From Hoeflea algicola (lineage in GTDB: Bacteria; Pseudomonadota; Alphaproteobacteria; Rhizobiales; Rhizobiaceae), in assembly GCF_026619415.1 (NCBI RefSeq), contig NZ_JAOVZR010000001.1, positions 930,001-994,000 of the forward strand: DNA of 64,000 nucleotides. Reading direction: 5' to 3'. Made by a program: the position numbers and the translations under genes. Position 1 is the stretch's first letter; each line of letters opens with the position of its first letter. The notes below the pieces were generated by a model. It saw nothing but the letters and a program-made list of their open reading frames with translations. It had not been told where the DNA came from and ran no database searches. This document shows positions 46,844 to 57,057 of this stretch, piece by piece.

Positions 46844-46990
46844 GATTTTCCTCCGCCTGACGCAACTCCCATCTGCGTCAATCGCGTCCGACTATGCCGC
46901 GCCAATTGACGCCGTGCAAGCCGTCCACAGTCGCCCGCGAGTTTTGCGCCATTCGCCCGGTCTGCTAGCAGACGGTTTTGGGTCAAATTA

Positions 46991-47869
46991 TCAGATGCGG
47001 CCGCTGCGCGCCGCGCGCCAAAGCCGCCATTGCCTTTGCCATTGCGGTGGCTGCGGTGGCGATTTGAGGCAGTCCGATCCGAGCTTTTCTGCCCGCGCGA
47101 GCACCGGTTCCACCAGAGCCACCGGAAGATAGGCCGCACGCACGCTGGCCGGGCTGTCTGATATCGCCGCGCGCGCCAGCCGCAAATGATCCCGGCCAAA
47201 GCCGGCAAAAGCCCGCACCGCAGCTGAAACCGCAGTCTCATTGTCGCCAGCCAGAAATTTTTCGCGGTCAAATCCCGTGGCGGCAAGCAGATCGCCCGGC
47301 ACGAACACCTGCCCGCGCGCACGCGTTAGCGGCAGCATCATCAGGTGTCCGGCGACCGCCTGGGCCACGCCGGCATGGCCGCTTGCAGTGGCAGTGTCGG
47401 CGGATGCCTCGGCGTCAATCAGAAATGCAGACATCTGCAACAATGCCGAGGCCGTTTCCCCAGCATAACCTTCATAGCTGGTTCGGTCCGGCATCGGGTC
47501 ATCATAGAGATCGAACAGGCGCGCGTCGCACATCGCCATCAGCGGTGCGAGCGGTAGGCTGCGCCGGGCAATCATCGCCATCAGATTACTGGCAACCGGG
47601 TGCGCTTCGGCCTCTCCGGCGCGCTCGCCCGACAACACATCGCGCCACCATTGCAGCCGGATCTCGCCCGGCAGCGGGTCGCGGATCCTGTCACGGATCG
47701 CGGCAATCTCGGCGTTGAACAGCATTAGCGCGGCAAGATCGGCCTGTGCTGGAGGCGGCATCAACAATAGCGCCAGATAGCGGTCGATATCGGCCGCGCG
47801 CAGCGCTTCAAGCGTGGTCTGGTCGGGGAGCGGGGAGCTCGGTGCGGTAGAGGAAACGGGGTTTACCAT
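46991..47869 (-). CDS. Phytoene/squalene synthase-like protein (NDUFAF6-type)
   Basis: 292 residues of the trans-isoprenyl diphosphate synthase fold: RYLALLLMPPPAQADLAALM, FNAEIAAIRDRIRDPLPGEI, RLQWWRDVLSGERAGEAEAH. The segments LFDLYDDPMPD and the second region lack a complete pair of DxxxD motifs, so this may be the non-catalytic NDUFAF6-like type common in alphaproteobacteria rather than a carotenoid enzyme. Last gene of the yajC-secDF-Mth938 run, 3 bp after its neighbour. Confidence 0.85.
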   Translation of the reverse strand: MVNPVSSTAPSSPLPDQTTLEALRAADIDRYLALLLMPPPAQADLAALMLFNAEIAAIRDRIRDPLPGEIRLQWWRDVLSGERAGEAEAHPVASNLMAMIARRSLPLAPLMAMCDARLFDLYDDPMPDRTSYEGYAGETASALLQMSAFLIDAEASADTATASGHAGVAQAVAGHLMMLPLTRARGQVFVPGDLLAATGFDREKFLAGDNETAVSAAVRAFAGFGRDHLRLARAAISDSPASVRAAYLPVALVEPVLARAEKLGSDCLKSPPQPPQWQRQWRLWRAARSGRI

Positions 47870-47872
47870 CGC

Positions 47873-48259
47873 TCAGACAGCGATCAGCGCAGCCGCCACT
47901 GCGCGCGATTCGGCAAGCATCACATTATAGGTGCGCACCGCCGCCCCAGTACTCATCGGGTCCGAGGATATGTTGGCGGCCCGCAACGCCGATTTCAACT
48001 CCGCGGGCAGCGGCCGTATAGACATTCCGGTCCCCACCAGCAGGAATTCGATGTCGCCGGCTTCCGCCAGCACCTGCGCAAACAACGCCATATCAAGCGG
48101 TTGATCCGGCTCCACCTGCCAGCCATGGATACCCGATGGCAGGCACAGGATGGAGCCGCGATGCGACATGTCGGCAAACCTAAAACCGCCATTGCCATAG
48201 GCGTCGATCGGCGCCCGGCCCGGGAAATGCGCTTCGCGTATCTCGATGCCCCGGGCCAT
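47873..48259 (-). CDS. Mth938-like domain protein (DUF498)
   Basis: 128 residues: PIDAYGNGGFRFADMSHRGS, FLLVGTGMSIRPLPAELK and MSTGAAVRTYNVMLAESRAV are the typical segments of the Mth938/NDUFAF3 family. In mitochondria NDUFAF3 aids complex I assembly; the bacterial role is not established. Sits 3 bp after secDF and 3 bp before the phytoene-synthase-like gene, whose mitochondrial relative NDUFAF6 is also a complex I factor. Confidence 0.92.
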   Translation of the reverse strand: MARGIEIREAHFPGRAPIDAYGNGGFRFADMSHRGSILCLPSGIHGWQVEPDQPLDMALFAQVLAEAGDIEFLLVGTGMSIRPLPAELKSALRAANISSDPMSTGAAVRTYNVMLAESRAVAAALIAV

Positions 48260-48262
48260 GGC

Positions 48263-50834
48263 TCAGGCCGTGCTCTTGTCAGTTGTTGTTTCAACCTCGC
48301 TGGGCTCTTCCACATCTAGTCCGACACGGAAATTATCCGCACGGAGCTTGAACAGGATGAGCACCGGTGCGGCGATATAGTTCGATGAATAGGTGCCTAC
48401 CACCACACCGAAGATCATCGCGAAGGTGAACGACCGGATCACTTCGCCGCCGAAGATGTACAGCGCCGACAACGCCAGCAATGTTGTCACCGAAGTCAGG
48501 ATCGTTCGCGGCAGCATCTCGTTGATCGACCGATCAAGCAGAGCCGGAAGAGGCATCTTCTTGTATCTTCGCAGATTCTCGCGCACCCGGTCATAAACCA
48601 CCACCGTGTCATTGAGAGAGTAGCCGACAATTGTCAGCACCGCCGCAATACTTGAAAGGTTGAACTCGATCCCGGTGATCACGAAAATGCCAATCGTCAG
48701 CACCACGTCATGGATGGTGGCAATCACCGCGCCAAGCGCGAACTGCCACTCGAACCGGAACCAGATATAGACCAGAATCGCCAACAGCGAGGCGATCACG
48801 GCAATCGTGCCGGCTTGCGCCAATTCGCCCGACACAGTCGGTCCGACCACCTCGACACGGCGAATGTCATAATCGCCCTCGAGTTCGCCACGCACCAGCG
48901 TGATTACGGTCTGCTCGGCGTTTTCGCCGCCGCCCTGGGCCTGAACACGGATCAGCACTTCGCGTGGCGTCCCGAATTCCTGCGCCTGGATATCGCCCAG
49001 ATTAAGCTCGGAAAGCCGCGCGCGGATGTCACCGACATCGGCGTTGCCTTGCTTGGACTGGACCTCGATCATCGACCCACCCATGAAGTCGATGCCGTAA
49101 TTCATGTTGACTGTCGCAAACAGTCCCAAAGCCAAAAGCGATGCCGCGGCCGAGGCAATGAAGGAATACCGGCGAAACGACATGAAACGGAAACTGAAAT
49201 CCCGAATAAACAGGTCGAGCGCGCCTTTGGGCATGGCCTTGGGGCGTCTGCGCCTGACCCATTCAGCAGCCAGCCACCGGGTCAGGGTGAAAGCGGTAAA
49301 CACGGTCGTGACAATACCGATAGCCAGCGTGATGGCGAAACCGCGCACCGGGCCTGTACCGAGATAGAACAGGATGACAGCAGCAATCAGCGTGGTCACG
49401 TTGGCGTCAAGAATGGTGGCGAAGGCCTTGCTGAACCCCGCATCGATGGCTTGAATCAACGATCGTCCGGCCCGATGTTCCTCACGAATGCGCTCATAGA
49501 TCAGCACATTGGAATCGACCGCCATACCAACGGTCAGCACGATACCCGCAATACCCGGAAGGGTCAGCGTCGCCCCAAGAACAGTGAGAAGCGCGATGAT
49601 CATGCAGACGTTGGCAATCAACGCCAGATTGGCAATGAAGCCGAGCGTGCCGTAAGCAACGAACATGAATGCCAGCACCAGCAACGCACCGATTATGCCG
49701 GCGATTTCACCGGCAGCAACTGAATCCGCACCCAGGCCAGGTCCGACCGTACGCTCTTCAATCACGGTGAGCGTTGCCGGCAATGCGCCGGCACGCAGAA
49801 GAATGGCCAGATCATTGGCGCTCTGGGCGTCGAAACTACCCGAAATCTGACCGGTTCCGCCCAGGATCGGCTCGCGGATCACCGGCGCCGAAATCACCTG
49901 CTCATCAAGTACAATGGCAAATGGCAAACCAACATTCTGGGTGGTGGCCTGGCCAAAACGCTGGCCGCCCTTGGAATCGAAGCGGAACGTGACCACCGGC
50001 TCGTTGGTGCGCTGATCGAAACCTGCTTGCGCGTCGACCAGGTTTTCACCCGACACCAGAACCGATCTCTGGATCAGGTAGGGAATCGGCGGATCATCTG
50101 TGGAATAGAGCACTTCCGAGGTTGCCGGCGGGCGACCTTCGATTGCTTCCTGCACCGACATCGAACTGTCGACCATCCTGAACGCAAGCTTGGCGGTCTG
50201 GTTAAGCAGGTTCTTGAGCCGCTCGGGATCTTCCAGCCCAGGAACCTGAACCAGAATCCGGTCGGCGCCCTGCCGCTGAATCACCGGCTCGGTGGTGCCG
50301 AGCTCATCGATGCGCTTGCGTACCACTTCGATTGACTGCGCCACTGCTGATGACACCCGGTAATCAATCCCGGCGTCGGTCAGAAGAATGCGCAAAAAAC
50401 CCGGCTGGCTTTCTTCCTCAATGGTCGCCTCAGCTACCGTGCCGCCGCCAAACAGACCCGAATTTATCGGCTCCGAGAGTTCAGCCAGAACCGTCTTGGC
50501 TTCCTCTATGCGCGCCTCGTCGCGGATCTCGCACCTGAACCATCTGCCCGGTGCCCGACAAGCCGGTGTAGCCGATCCCGGCTTCACGCAGCAACCGGCG
50601 CACGTCATCCACCGTGGTGGTCAACCGGTCCTTGACGATGTCCTGGCGTTCAACCTGCAGCAGCATGTAGGAGCCGCCTTGCAGGTCGAGCCCGAGCGTC
50701 ATTTGCTTGGACGGGGCCCATTCAGGCAGGCTTTCAGCCTGTTGCGACGTCAGCAGATTTGGAAATGCAAACACCACGCCGGCAAGCACAGCAAGCCAGA
50801 TCAGGGTTGTTTTCCAACGGGAAAAATACAGCAT
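48263..50834 (-). CDS. secDF: Fused SecD/SecF protein translocase subunit, frame broken by one base
   Basis: Start ATG at 50834 (FSRWKTTLIWLAVLAGVVFA), about 857 residues in all. The first 100 residues read to GQMVQVR in one frame; from about 50530 the frame is one base off and continues IRDEARIEEAKTVLAELSEP to the end. The sequence GTGCGAGATCCGC has one base too many. SecD signatures are MTLGLDLQGGSYMLLQV and the GxxTGxPF-like MGMAVDSNVLIYERIREEHR; SecF follows with IDFMGGSMIEVQSKQG and GYSLNDTVVVYDRVRENLRR. It drives the late steps of Sec export using the proton gradient. Fusion of D and F is normal in rhizobia. Such a gene is unlikely to be dead, so error is the likely cause. Confidence 0.93.
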
Positions 50835-50925
50835 AGTGCTCTCGGTTCATCCTTGGGGACGAAAAAGGTTCAAGTATGGCCTGACACAAAAACGGGCAGA
50901 AACACTCCTACCCGTTCATTTGTGG

Positions 50926-51255
50926 CTATTCCTTGACGGGTTCGCTCTTGCTGCGAACATCCGCGATCAGGCTGCGGACCAGCCGGACCTTGACGCCATC
51001 GGAAATCTCGACTTCCAGTTCGGCATCGTCAACAACCTTGGTGACCTTGGCGATCATGCCGCCGCCGGTAACGATCTGGTCGCCACGGCGCACGTTCTTG
51101 AGCATTTCCTCGCGCTTCTTCGCTTGCGTACGCTGCGGCCGGATGATCAGGAAATACATGATCACGAAGATCAGCAGAAACGGCAGGATCGACATCAGCA
51201 TCTCGCTGCCGCCGCCACCCAGGGCGGATTGGGCATAGGCCGGGGTCACAAACAT
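50926..51255 (-). CDS. yajC: Preprotein translocase subunit YajC
   Basis: 109 residues from the ATG at 51255, 6 bp after AAGGAG; a longer open frame is unsupported. Single membrane helix (MLMSILPFLLIFVIMYFLII) then the YajC signature RPQRTQAKKREEMLKNVRRG and VTGGGMIAKV. Partner of SecDF, 91 bp upstream of it in the same operon. Confidence 0.96.
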   Translation of the reverse strand: MFVTPAYAQSALGGGGSEMLMSILPFLLIFVIMYFLIIRPQRTQAKKREEMLKNVRRGDQIVTGGGMIAKVTKVVDDAELEVEISDGVKVRLVRSLIADVRSKSEPVKE

Positions 51256-51459
51256 AAAACACTCCTTGAGAAAAGTATGGGCGTCCCAGCGGGCCCGCCA
51301 ACAGTCGAGCGGAATATAGTGGCAACATGGCCGATTGCAACGCAAACATGGCAAATGGTAGCGTGAAATCCCCGCGGCAAACCACTTTTCCGCAGTGACA
51401 CCGCGTGCTACCCGCTCGCAGTACCCGCCCCGCAGACAAATTAGCCCCCGGACATCAAC

Positions 51460-52329
51460 ATGCAAGACGAAACCGCACGGCAAATCCTTACCGAGCTCGC
51501 CCGCCTCACCCGCGCTGTGGAATCACTTGCGGGGCCAAAGCCCGCAATCAGTGATTTTCAGGCAGCAGACTGCTTCATTTGGGACGCAGAGGCCGAATAC
51601 CTCGCACCGGTGGGCAGACCCAACCGGATTGAAATTGACCTGATCAAGGGCGTCGATCATGTCCGTGACATCCTCGTCGAAAATACCCAGCGCTTCGCCG
51701 GCGGCCTTCCCGCCAACAATGTGCTGCTCTGGGGCGCACGCGGCATGGGTAAATCGTCGCTGGTAAAATCCGTCCATGCCAAACTTGCAGCCCAGGAAGG
51801 CCTACCGGCACCGCTCAAGCTGGTGGAAATCCACCGTGAGGACATAAACTCGCTGCCCGCTCTGATGTCGATCCTGAGGCCCGCACCCGGCCGTTTCATC
51901 CTGTTTTGCGACGATCTTTCCTTCGATCATGACGACACGGCCTACAAGTCACTCAAGGCAGCGCTTGATGGCGGTATCGAAGGCCGGCCGGACAATGTGC
52001 TGTTATACGCCACCTCCAACCGCCGACATCTGCTGCCGCGCGACATGATGGACAATGAACGCTCTACGGCAATCAATCCGCATGAGGCCGTCGAGGAGAA
52101 AGTCTCGCTGTCGGATCGATTCGGTCTCTGGCTCGGCTTCCACAAATGCAGTCAGGATGAATATCTCGACATGATCACCGGTTATGCGACCCATTATGAC
52201 CTGAAGATCAATCCGGACGAACTGCGCGCCGAAGCTCTGGAATGGTCAACCACACGCGGCGCCCGGTCCGGACGCGTCGCCTGGCAATTCATCCAGGATC
52301 TTGCCGGACGTCTGGGACAGACCCTCTGA
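51460..52329 (+). CDS. DUF815 AAA-type ATPase
   Basis: 289 residues. Walker A is LLWGARGMGKSSLVKSVHAK, Walker B FILFCDDLSFDHDDTAYKSL, and ATSNRRHLLPRDMMDN is the family's sensor-like segment, followed by SDRFGLWLGFHKCSQDEYLD. DUF815 proteins are soluble P-loop ATPases of unknown function. Divergent from yajC, convergent with the M23 gene and separated from it by a two-way terminator. Confidence 0.93.
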   Translation: MQDETARQILTELARLTRAVESLAGPKPAISDFQAADCFIWDAEAEYLAPVGRPNRIEIDLIKGVDHVRDILVENTQRFAGGLPANNVLLWGARGMGKSSLVKSVHAKLAAQEGLPAPLKLVEIHREDINSLPALMSILRPAPGRFILFCDDLSFDHDDTAYKSLKAALDGGIEGRPDNVLLYATSNRRHLLPRDMMDNERSTAINPHEAVEEKVSLSDRFGLWLGFHKCSQDEYLDMITGYATHYDLKINPDELRAEALEWSTTRGARSGRVAWQFIQDLAGRLGQTL

Positions 52330-52351
52330 GACACGGCGCGCAGCCACAACG

Positions 52352-52386
52352 AAAAAAGGCCGGCGTTATCAACGCTGGCCTTTTTT
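52352..52386. terminator. Bidirectional terminator between DUF815 ATPase and M23 gene
   Basis: AAAAAA, then GGCCGGCGTT/AACGCTGGCC (10-bp stem with one G-U pair, ATC loop), then TTTTTT. It serves both converging genes. Confidence 0.85.
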
Positions 52387-52407
52387 GCACTTTTGCCTGG
52401 AGGGCAA

Positions 52408-54147
52408 TTATTCGAGATAGCCCATCGGATCGACCGGTGAGGCGTTCTTGCGGACTTCGAAATGCAACCGCGGGGTCTTCGCCACGCCGGTCATGCCGGA
52501 ACTTGCGATCACCTGACCGCGCCCGACCTTGTCACCACGATTGACATTGAGCGTATTGGCGTGCGCGTAAACCGTTACCAGCCCGTCATCGTGGCGGATC
52601 AGCACGGTTTTGCCGTACTCCTTCAGGCCATCGCCGGAGTAGATCACCACCCCGTTTTCAGCAGCCTTGATCGGCGTCCCCGTCGGCATGGAAATGTCGA
52701 TACCGTCGTTACGCTTGCCGTTTTCGTTCTTTGCGTAGCCGGTGATGACCTGGCCGCGGGCCGGCCAGCGGAACTTGTCGATACCGGTCGCGGCAGGTGC
52801 GATCGAGGCCACATCTGCATTGGTTTTTGCGGCCACACCGTCCTGCGCCTTCTGGGTCGGCGGCGTATAGGCCTTTGGCGTCGAATCCTGCTTCACCGAA
52901 GCCGTCACCGTTGTATCGACTGCGCCCGAACCCTTGCCCGGAATAGCCAGCGTCTGGCCGATTCGGATATTCGAACCCGAAAGGCCGTTGGCGGCTTTCA
53001 AAGCGTCAACGCTTACCCCGTGATTGCGGGCGATCTTCGACAGAGTGTCGCCGCCCTTGACGGCATAGACACCAGCTGACGAGGAATTGCCGCCCGACGC
53101 CGCAGTTTTCTCGGTCACCGGCTGTGAAGCGGACTGAGATTCGGCGTTCTCGGGGTTGCGCAGCGACGGTGCTGACGGCAGCACGGCGACATCGCGCCGC
53201 GGGGCCGGTGTGGGCAGCGGAATCTTGTCCTGGCTCGCTTCGCCACGCAGTCCGGCACCGGATTTGGAGGCGCGGGTCTTGGGATTGCTGTCCGGTGCGG
53301 ACACCGGCGCCTGACGCGAATACACATACACCGGGATCAACAACTGCTGACCGGCAGATACGCGCGAAGGGTCGCTGATGCCATTGGCCTTGATGATCTC
53401 GCTGGCCGGTACGCCATAGCGCTTGGACAGGTTATAAATGGTTTCGCCCGGACCCATTGTGATGCGGGTTGCACCCGTGGTTGTCCAGCCAGCATCGCGC
53501 GATGCTGTGCCGGTGACAATCGGATCCGGCGCCATTACCGGCTCAGCATTGTTGCTGAAGGTCGAGCTTGGCTGCACCGACGCGCTCAACTGTGCCGGAC
53601 GTTCCGGGAAAGGCTGCGCCGCTACCGACGGCGCGACAGCGGCCACGCGTTGCGGCGCCGGTGTTGTAACCGCGGCTGTGCGGGTTGGCGCTGCAAGAGC
53701 CGGCAGAACCGCGGGCTGGCGCTTCGGCAGAACCGAACGCGCAATATCCTTGGTCCGCTGAACACCATTGCCGATCAGGCTCGAAGGCGACGTAGTCTGC
53801 CGAACCACGGATCCGGTAACCGAACCGGTCGCGGTCGGGTCATAGCTCGCCTGGGCCGGCGCCCGGTAATCGCCCGGAAATGCCTGTGAAACTGTATTTG
53901 GTGCTTGGGGATAGGCCGATGCCTGCGCGGATCCGGAGGCAACGGCGCCTGGAGGAATCGGCGCACCCATCGGCGCCAGCGAAGCCGAAGACGGCTGCGG
54001 CACTGAGGCGGTGTACAACTGATCCGCATTTTTATAGGCGAAACGGTTTGCATCCGAACTGCAAGCTGCGGCGGAGCTTGCCAGAAGCGCGACGCCGAGC
54101 ATTCGGGTTACCGAAGTACCGGAAACAACAGTCTGTCTGAGACGCAT
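52408..54147 (-). CDS. LysM/M23 peptidoglycan-binding lipoprotein-like factor (NlpD/EnvC type)
   Basis: 579 residues from the ATG at 54147. A signal with a lipobox-like AACSS lies near residue 33 (MLGVALLASSAAACSSDAN). Two LysM domains follow (GETIYNLSKRYGVPASEIIK at about 240 and GDTLSKIARNHGVSVDALKA at about 370), then a C-terminal M23 domain: NGKRNDGIDISMPTGTPIKA, VLIRHDDGLVTVYAHANTLN, LHFEVRKNASPVDPMGYL. M23 of this type either cuts peptidoglycan or activates amidases. Downstream of serS-surE-pcm, the usual position. Confidence 0.93.
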   Translation of the reverse strand: MRLRQTVVSGTSVTRMLGVALLASSAAACSSDANRFAYKNADQLYTASVPQPSSASLAPMGAPIPPGAVASGSAQASAYPQAPNTVSQAFPGDYRAPAQASYDPTATGSVTGSVVRQTTSPSSLIGNGVQRTKDIARSVLPKRQPAVLPALAAPTRTAAVTTPAPQRVAAVAPSVAAQPFPERPAQLSASVQPSSTFSNNAEPVMAPDPIVTGTASRDAGWTTTGATRITMGPGETIYNLSKRYGVPASEIIKANGISDPSRVSAGQQLLIPVYVYSRQAPVSAPDSNPKTRASKSGAGLRGEASQDKIPLPTPAPRRDVAVLPSAPSLRNPENAESQSASQPVTEKTAASGGNSSSAGVYAVKGGDTLSKIARNHGVSVDALKAANGLSGSNIRIGQTLAIPGKGSGAVDTTVTASVKQDSTPKAYTPPTQKAQDGVAAKTNADVASIAPAATGIDKFRWPARGQVITGYAKNENGKRNDGIDISMPTGTPIKAAENGVVIYSGDGLKEYGKTVLIRHDDGLVTVYAHANTLNVNRGDKVGRGQVIASSGMTGVAKTPRLHFEVRKNASPVDPMGYLE

Positions 54148-54252
54148 AACACCACCCAATCAACGCAATACCAACTGTGATGATTAAAGCGCGTTAGTGT
54201 TACTCATCGGTTAAAGTCGCAGGATTCCGTGGATTTCAAGCCCAGAATCGGG

Positions 54253-54909
54253 TCACAGCGCCGCCGCGATTCCGGGAATGAAGGCACGGTACGGCACTTC
54301 AAAAAGGTCCTCCCGCTCAAAACGGCTACCGATTTTCGTCAGCCGCGCCATCCGCGCAGCCTGACCATCTTCCGACACAATTGGCGCCAGCATGATTCCG
54401 CCGGAGGCGAGTTGATCAACGAACTGGCGGGGCATTGCGTCGAAGGCGCAGGTTGCAATGATCCGATCAAAACTCCCCTCTCCGCTTACCCCCTTGAGGC
54501 CGTCGGCCTGGCGGGCCATCACGTTGCCAAGTCCCAGATGAGAGAAACGCTGTTGTGCAAGCTGAATCAAGGTCTTGTAGCGGTCAATCGTCACCACGCG
54601 TTCGACCATGCGCCCGGCCACCGCCGCCAGAAAACCGCTTCCGGTACCGATATCGAGCAACCGCTGGCCGGGTTCGATTGCCAGCGCGGAGAGACATTTG
54701 GCAACCAGACGCGCACTCTCGGCAAAACCACCGCAATCGATCGGCAGCAGGCGATCGTGATAGGCAGCATCGGAATAGGCTGCAGACAGAAAAAGCGTGC
54801 GCGGTGTTTGCTCAAATGCCGTCAGCAGTTCCTTGTCGGCAAGTCCTTCGGCACGCAGCCTCAGGAACAGGCCGGCAAATCCCTCTTTTTCCAACAACCG
54901 CACATTCAC
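54253..54909 (-). CDS. pcm: Protein-L-isoaspartate O-methyltransferase
   Basis: 218 residues from a GTG. Repairs isoaspartyl residues by S-adenosylmethionine-dependent methylation. Motif I is LLDIGTGSGFLAAVAGRMV, post-I VVTIDRYKTL, and motif II GSFDRIIATCAFDAMP. The N-terminal substrate loop RTLFLSAAYSDAAYHDRLLP is typical. Starts 3 bp after the surE stop. Confidence 0.95.
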   Translation of the reverse strand: MNVRLLEKEGFAGLFLRLRAEGLADKELLTAFEQTPRTLFLSAAYSDAAYHDRLLPIDCGGFAESARLVAKCLSALAIEPGQRLLDIGTGSGFLAAVAGRMVERVVTIDRYKTLIQLAQQRFSHLGLGNVMARQADGLKGVSGEGSFDRIIATCAFDAMPRQFVDQLASGGIMLAPIVSEDGQAARMARLTKIGSRFEREDLFEVPYRAFIPGIAAAL

Positions 54910-54912
54910 CGG

Positions 54913-55671
54913 TCAATCTCTCAATGCTTTGGCAATCTGATCCTGCACCGCATGATGGGTCAGATCCAGCTGCAGTGGCGTCACGGAAACATACCCGTTA
55001 GAGATCGCCTTGATGTCGCTGTTGGCTTCCGTCTCAAAATCCCGGCGGCCGAATTTCAGCCAGAAATATGGGAACCCGCGCCCGTCACGGCGCTCGTCAA
55101 TCGACAGCGCATGGGTCATCACTCCCTGATCGGTCACGACCACGCCCTTGACGTCTTCCACGGCACAATTGGGGAAGTTGACGTTGAGCAGGGTTCCCTT
55201 CGGCAGACTGAGACCGATGAGTTTGCGCAGCAGCGCCGGCGCCAGCGTTTCGACCACATCCCACGGCAGCACCCTGCCCTCATCGAGCCGGTAGGCCTGG
55301 CTGATGGCAATCGACCGCACGCCTAAAAGCGTGCCTTCCATGGCCCCGGCGACGGTGCCGGAATAGGTCACGTCATCGGCAACATTCTGCCCGGCATTGA
55401 CGCCCGATAGAACCAGATCCGGCGCCTGATCCATCAACTTGCGGATCGCCATGATCACACAATCGGTCGGCGTGCCGCGCAGCGCATAGGTCTTGTCCTT
55501 CACCTTGCGCAACCTCAGCGGTTCGGAAAGCGTCAATGAATGGGCAAGCCCGCTCTGGTCGGTTTCCGGCGCAACCACCCAGACGTCGTCGGAGAGCGTC
55601 CGGGCAATGCGCTCAAGCACCTCAAGCCCCTCGGCGTGAATGCCGTCGTCATTGGTGATGAGTATGCGCAT
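54913..55671 (-). CDS. surE: 5'/3'-nucleotidase SurE
   Basis: 252 residues from the ATG at 55671 (adjacent ATG at 55674 also possible), after AAGGA. Metal-dependent nucleotidase with the signature [20 protein letters not shown] (D8-D9), [27 protein letters not shown] and [20 protein letters not shown]. The longer frame up to 55767 overlaps serS and is not supported. Operon with serS and pcm. Confidence 0.96.
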   Translation of the reverse strand: MRILITNDDGIHAEGLEVLERIARTLSDDVWVVAPETDQSGLAHSLTLSEPLRLRKVKDKTYALRGTPTDCVIMAIRKLMDQAPDLVLSGVNAGQNVADDVTYSGTVAGAMEGTLLGVRSIAISQAYRLDEGRVLPWDVVETLAPALLRKLIGLSLPKGTLLNVNFPNCAVEDVKGVVVTDQGVMTHALSIDERRDGRGFPYFWLKFGRRDFETEANSDIKAISNGYVSVTPLQLDLTHHAVQDQIAKALRD

Positions 55672-55693
55672 CATGTGATCCTTGCCGCAGCTG

Positions 55694-56977
55694 TCAATTC
55701 GGGTTTTCAATTCGCGTAAGGCCACCCATATACATGCGCAGCGCATCCGGAACGGTGATCGAACCATCCTTGTTCTGGTAATTTTCCATCACCGCGATCA
55801 GCGCCCGACCGACGGCGACGCCGGACCCATTGAGCGTATGGACAAAGCGCGTGGCCTTGTCGCCCGGCTTGCGGCAGCGCGCATTCATGCGCCGCGCCTG
55901 AAAATCGCCGCAGACCGAACAAGATGAAATTTCCCGATAGGCCTTCTGGCCCGGAAGCCAGACCTCGATGTCGTAAGTCTTCTGGGCGCCAAACCCCATA
56001 TCACCCGTGCACAGCACCACGGTGCGATAGTGCAGCCCCAACCGGTTGAGCACGGCTTCCGCGCTCGCGGTCATCCGCTCATGTTCTTCAAGCGAGGTTT
56101 CCGGCGTGGTCACCGAGACCATCTCAACTTTGCTGAACTGATGCTGCCTAAGCATGCCGCGGGTGTCACGGCCGGCCGATCCGGCCTCGGAGCGAAAGCA
56201 TGCCGTCAGCGCGGTATAGCGCAGCGGCAATTGCTGCTCATCGAGAATTTCGCCGGCTGCCATATAGGTCAGCGGCACTTCCGCCGTCGGAATCAGCCAA
56301 CGGCCGTCCGTGGTGCGAAACAGGTCATCGCCAAATTTCGGCAACTTGTCGGTGCCGTATGCCGCGGCATCGTTGACCAGCAGCGGCGGGTTGACCTCAC
56401 GATAGCCATGCTCGCCAGTGTGCAAATCCAGCATGAACTGGCCCAGCGCCCGCTCAAGCCGCGCCAGCGGTCCAGACAGGATGGTAAACCGTGCGCCAGA
56501 CATTTTCGCCGCCCGCTCGAAGTCCATCATTCCGAGCGCTTCGCCAAGTTCGAAATGCTCCTTGGGCTCAAACCCGAGATCGGGCTTTTTGCCGCCCAAG
56601 CGAATTTCAACATTGTCCCCTTCATCAGCGCCGACCGGCACTTCGTCGAGCGGGATGTTCGGCAGAACCGAAAGCGCATGCTTGAGCGCTTCGTCAAGCT
56701 CCCGCTCCTTGGCTTCGCCAGCTTGCAATTCGTCCTTGAGCTTGGCAACCTCGGCCTTCAGCGCGTCGGCCGCAGCCTGGTCCTTGGCGGCCATTGCTTT
56801 GCCTATTTCCTTGGAAGCGGCATTGCGGCGCTCCTGCAAGGCCTGCACAGCGCCGACATGGCTACGGCGTGCCTCATCGAGCGCCACCAGCTGTTCGGCT
56901 TGTGGATCAGCGCCACGTTTGGCGAGCGCCGCGTCAAGCGCCGCCGGGTTTTCTCGTATCCATTTGATGTCAAGCAT
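55694..56977 (-). CDS. serS: Seryl-tRNA synthetase
   Basis: 427 residues. Charges tRNA-Ser. N-terminal tRNA-binding coiled coil (about residues 25-105), then class II motifs: motif 2 [20 protein letters not shown] and motif 3 [40 protein letters not shown] is also typical. Normal length. Followed by surE after 22 bp. Confidence 0.97.
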   Translation of the reverse strand: MLDIKWIRENPAALDAALAKRGADPQAEQLVALDEARRSHVGAVQALQERRNAASKEIGKAMAAKDQAAADALKAEVAKLKDELQAGEAKERELDEALKHALSVLPNIPLDEVPVGADEGDNVEIRLGGKKPDLGFEPKEHFELGEALGMMDFERAAKMSGARFTILSGPLARLERALGQFMLDLHTGEHGYREVNPPLLVNDAAAYGTDKLPKFGDDLFRTTDGRWLIPTAEVPLTYMAAGEILDEQQLPLRYTALTACFRSEAGSAGRDTRGMLRQHQFSKVEMVSVTTPETSLEEHERMTASAEAVLNRLGLHYRTVVLCTGDMGFGAQKTYDIEVWLPGQKAYREISSCSVCGDFQARRMNARCRKPGDKATRFVHTLNGSGVAVGRALIAVMENYQNKDGSITVPDALRMYMGGLTRIENPN

Positions 56978-57057
56978 GGCTGGTTCCGGAATTCGAATTT
57001 CCGCGTCAGCCTCGCAACCACGCCGCCTGATCAGACGGCGTGACGAACCTCCAGAAC

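Noticed and set aside
50520..50545. Programmed ribosomal frameshift in secDF
   Set aside because: No slippery sequence, internal Shine-Dalgarno or stimulatory hairpin stands out; a plain indel explains it better.
54229..55326. 365-codon plus-strand frame
   Set aside because: Antisense to pcm and surE; no motifs and His/Gln/Arg-rich composition typical of shadows.
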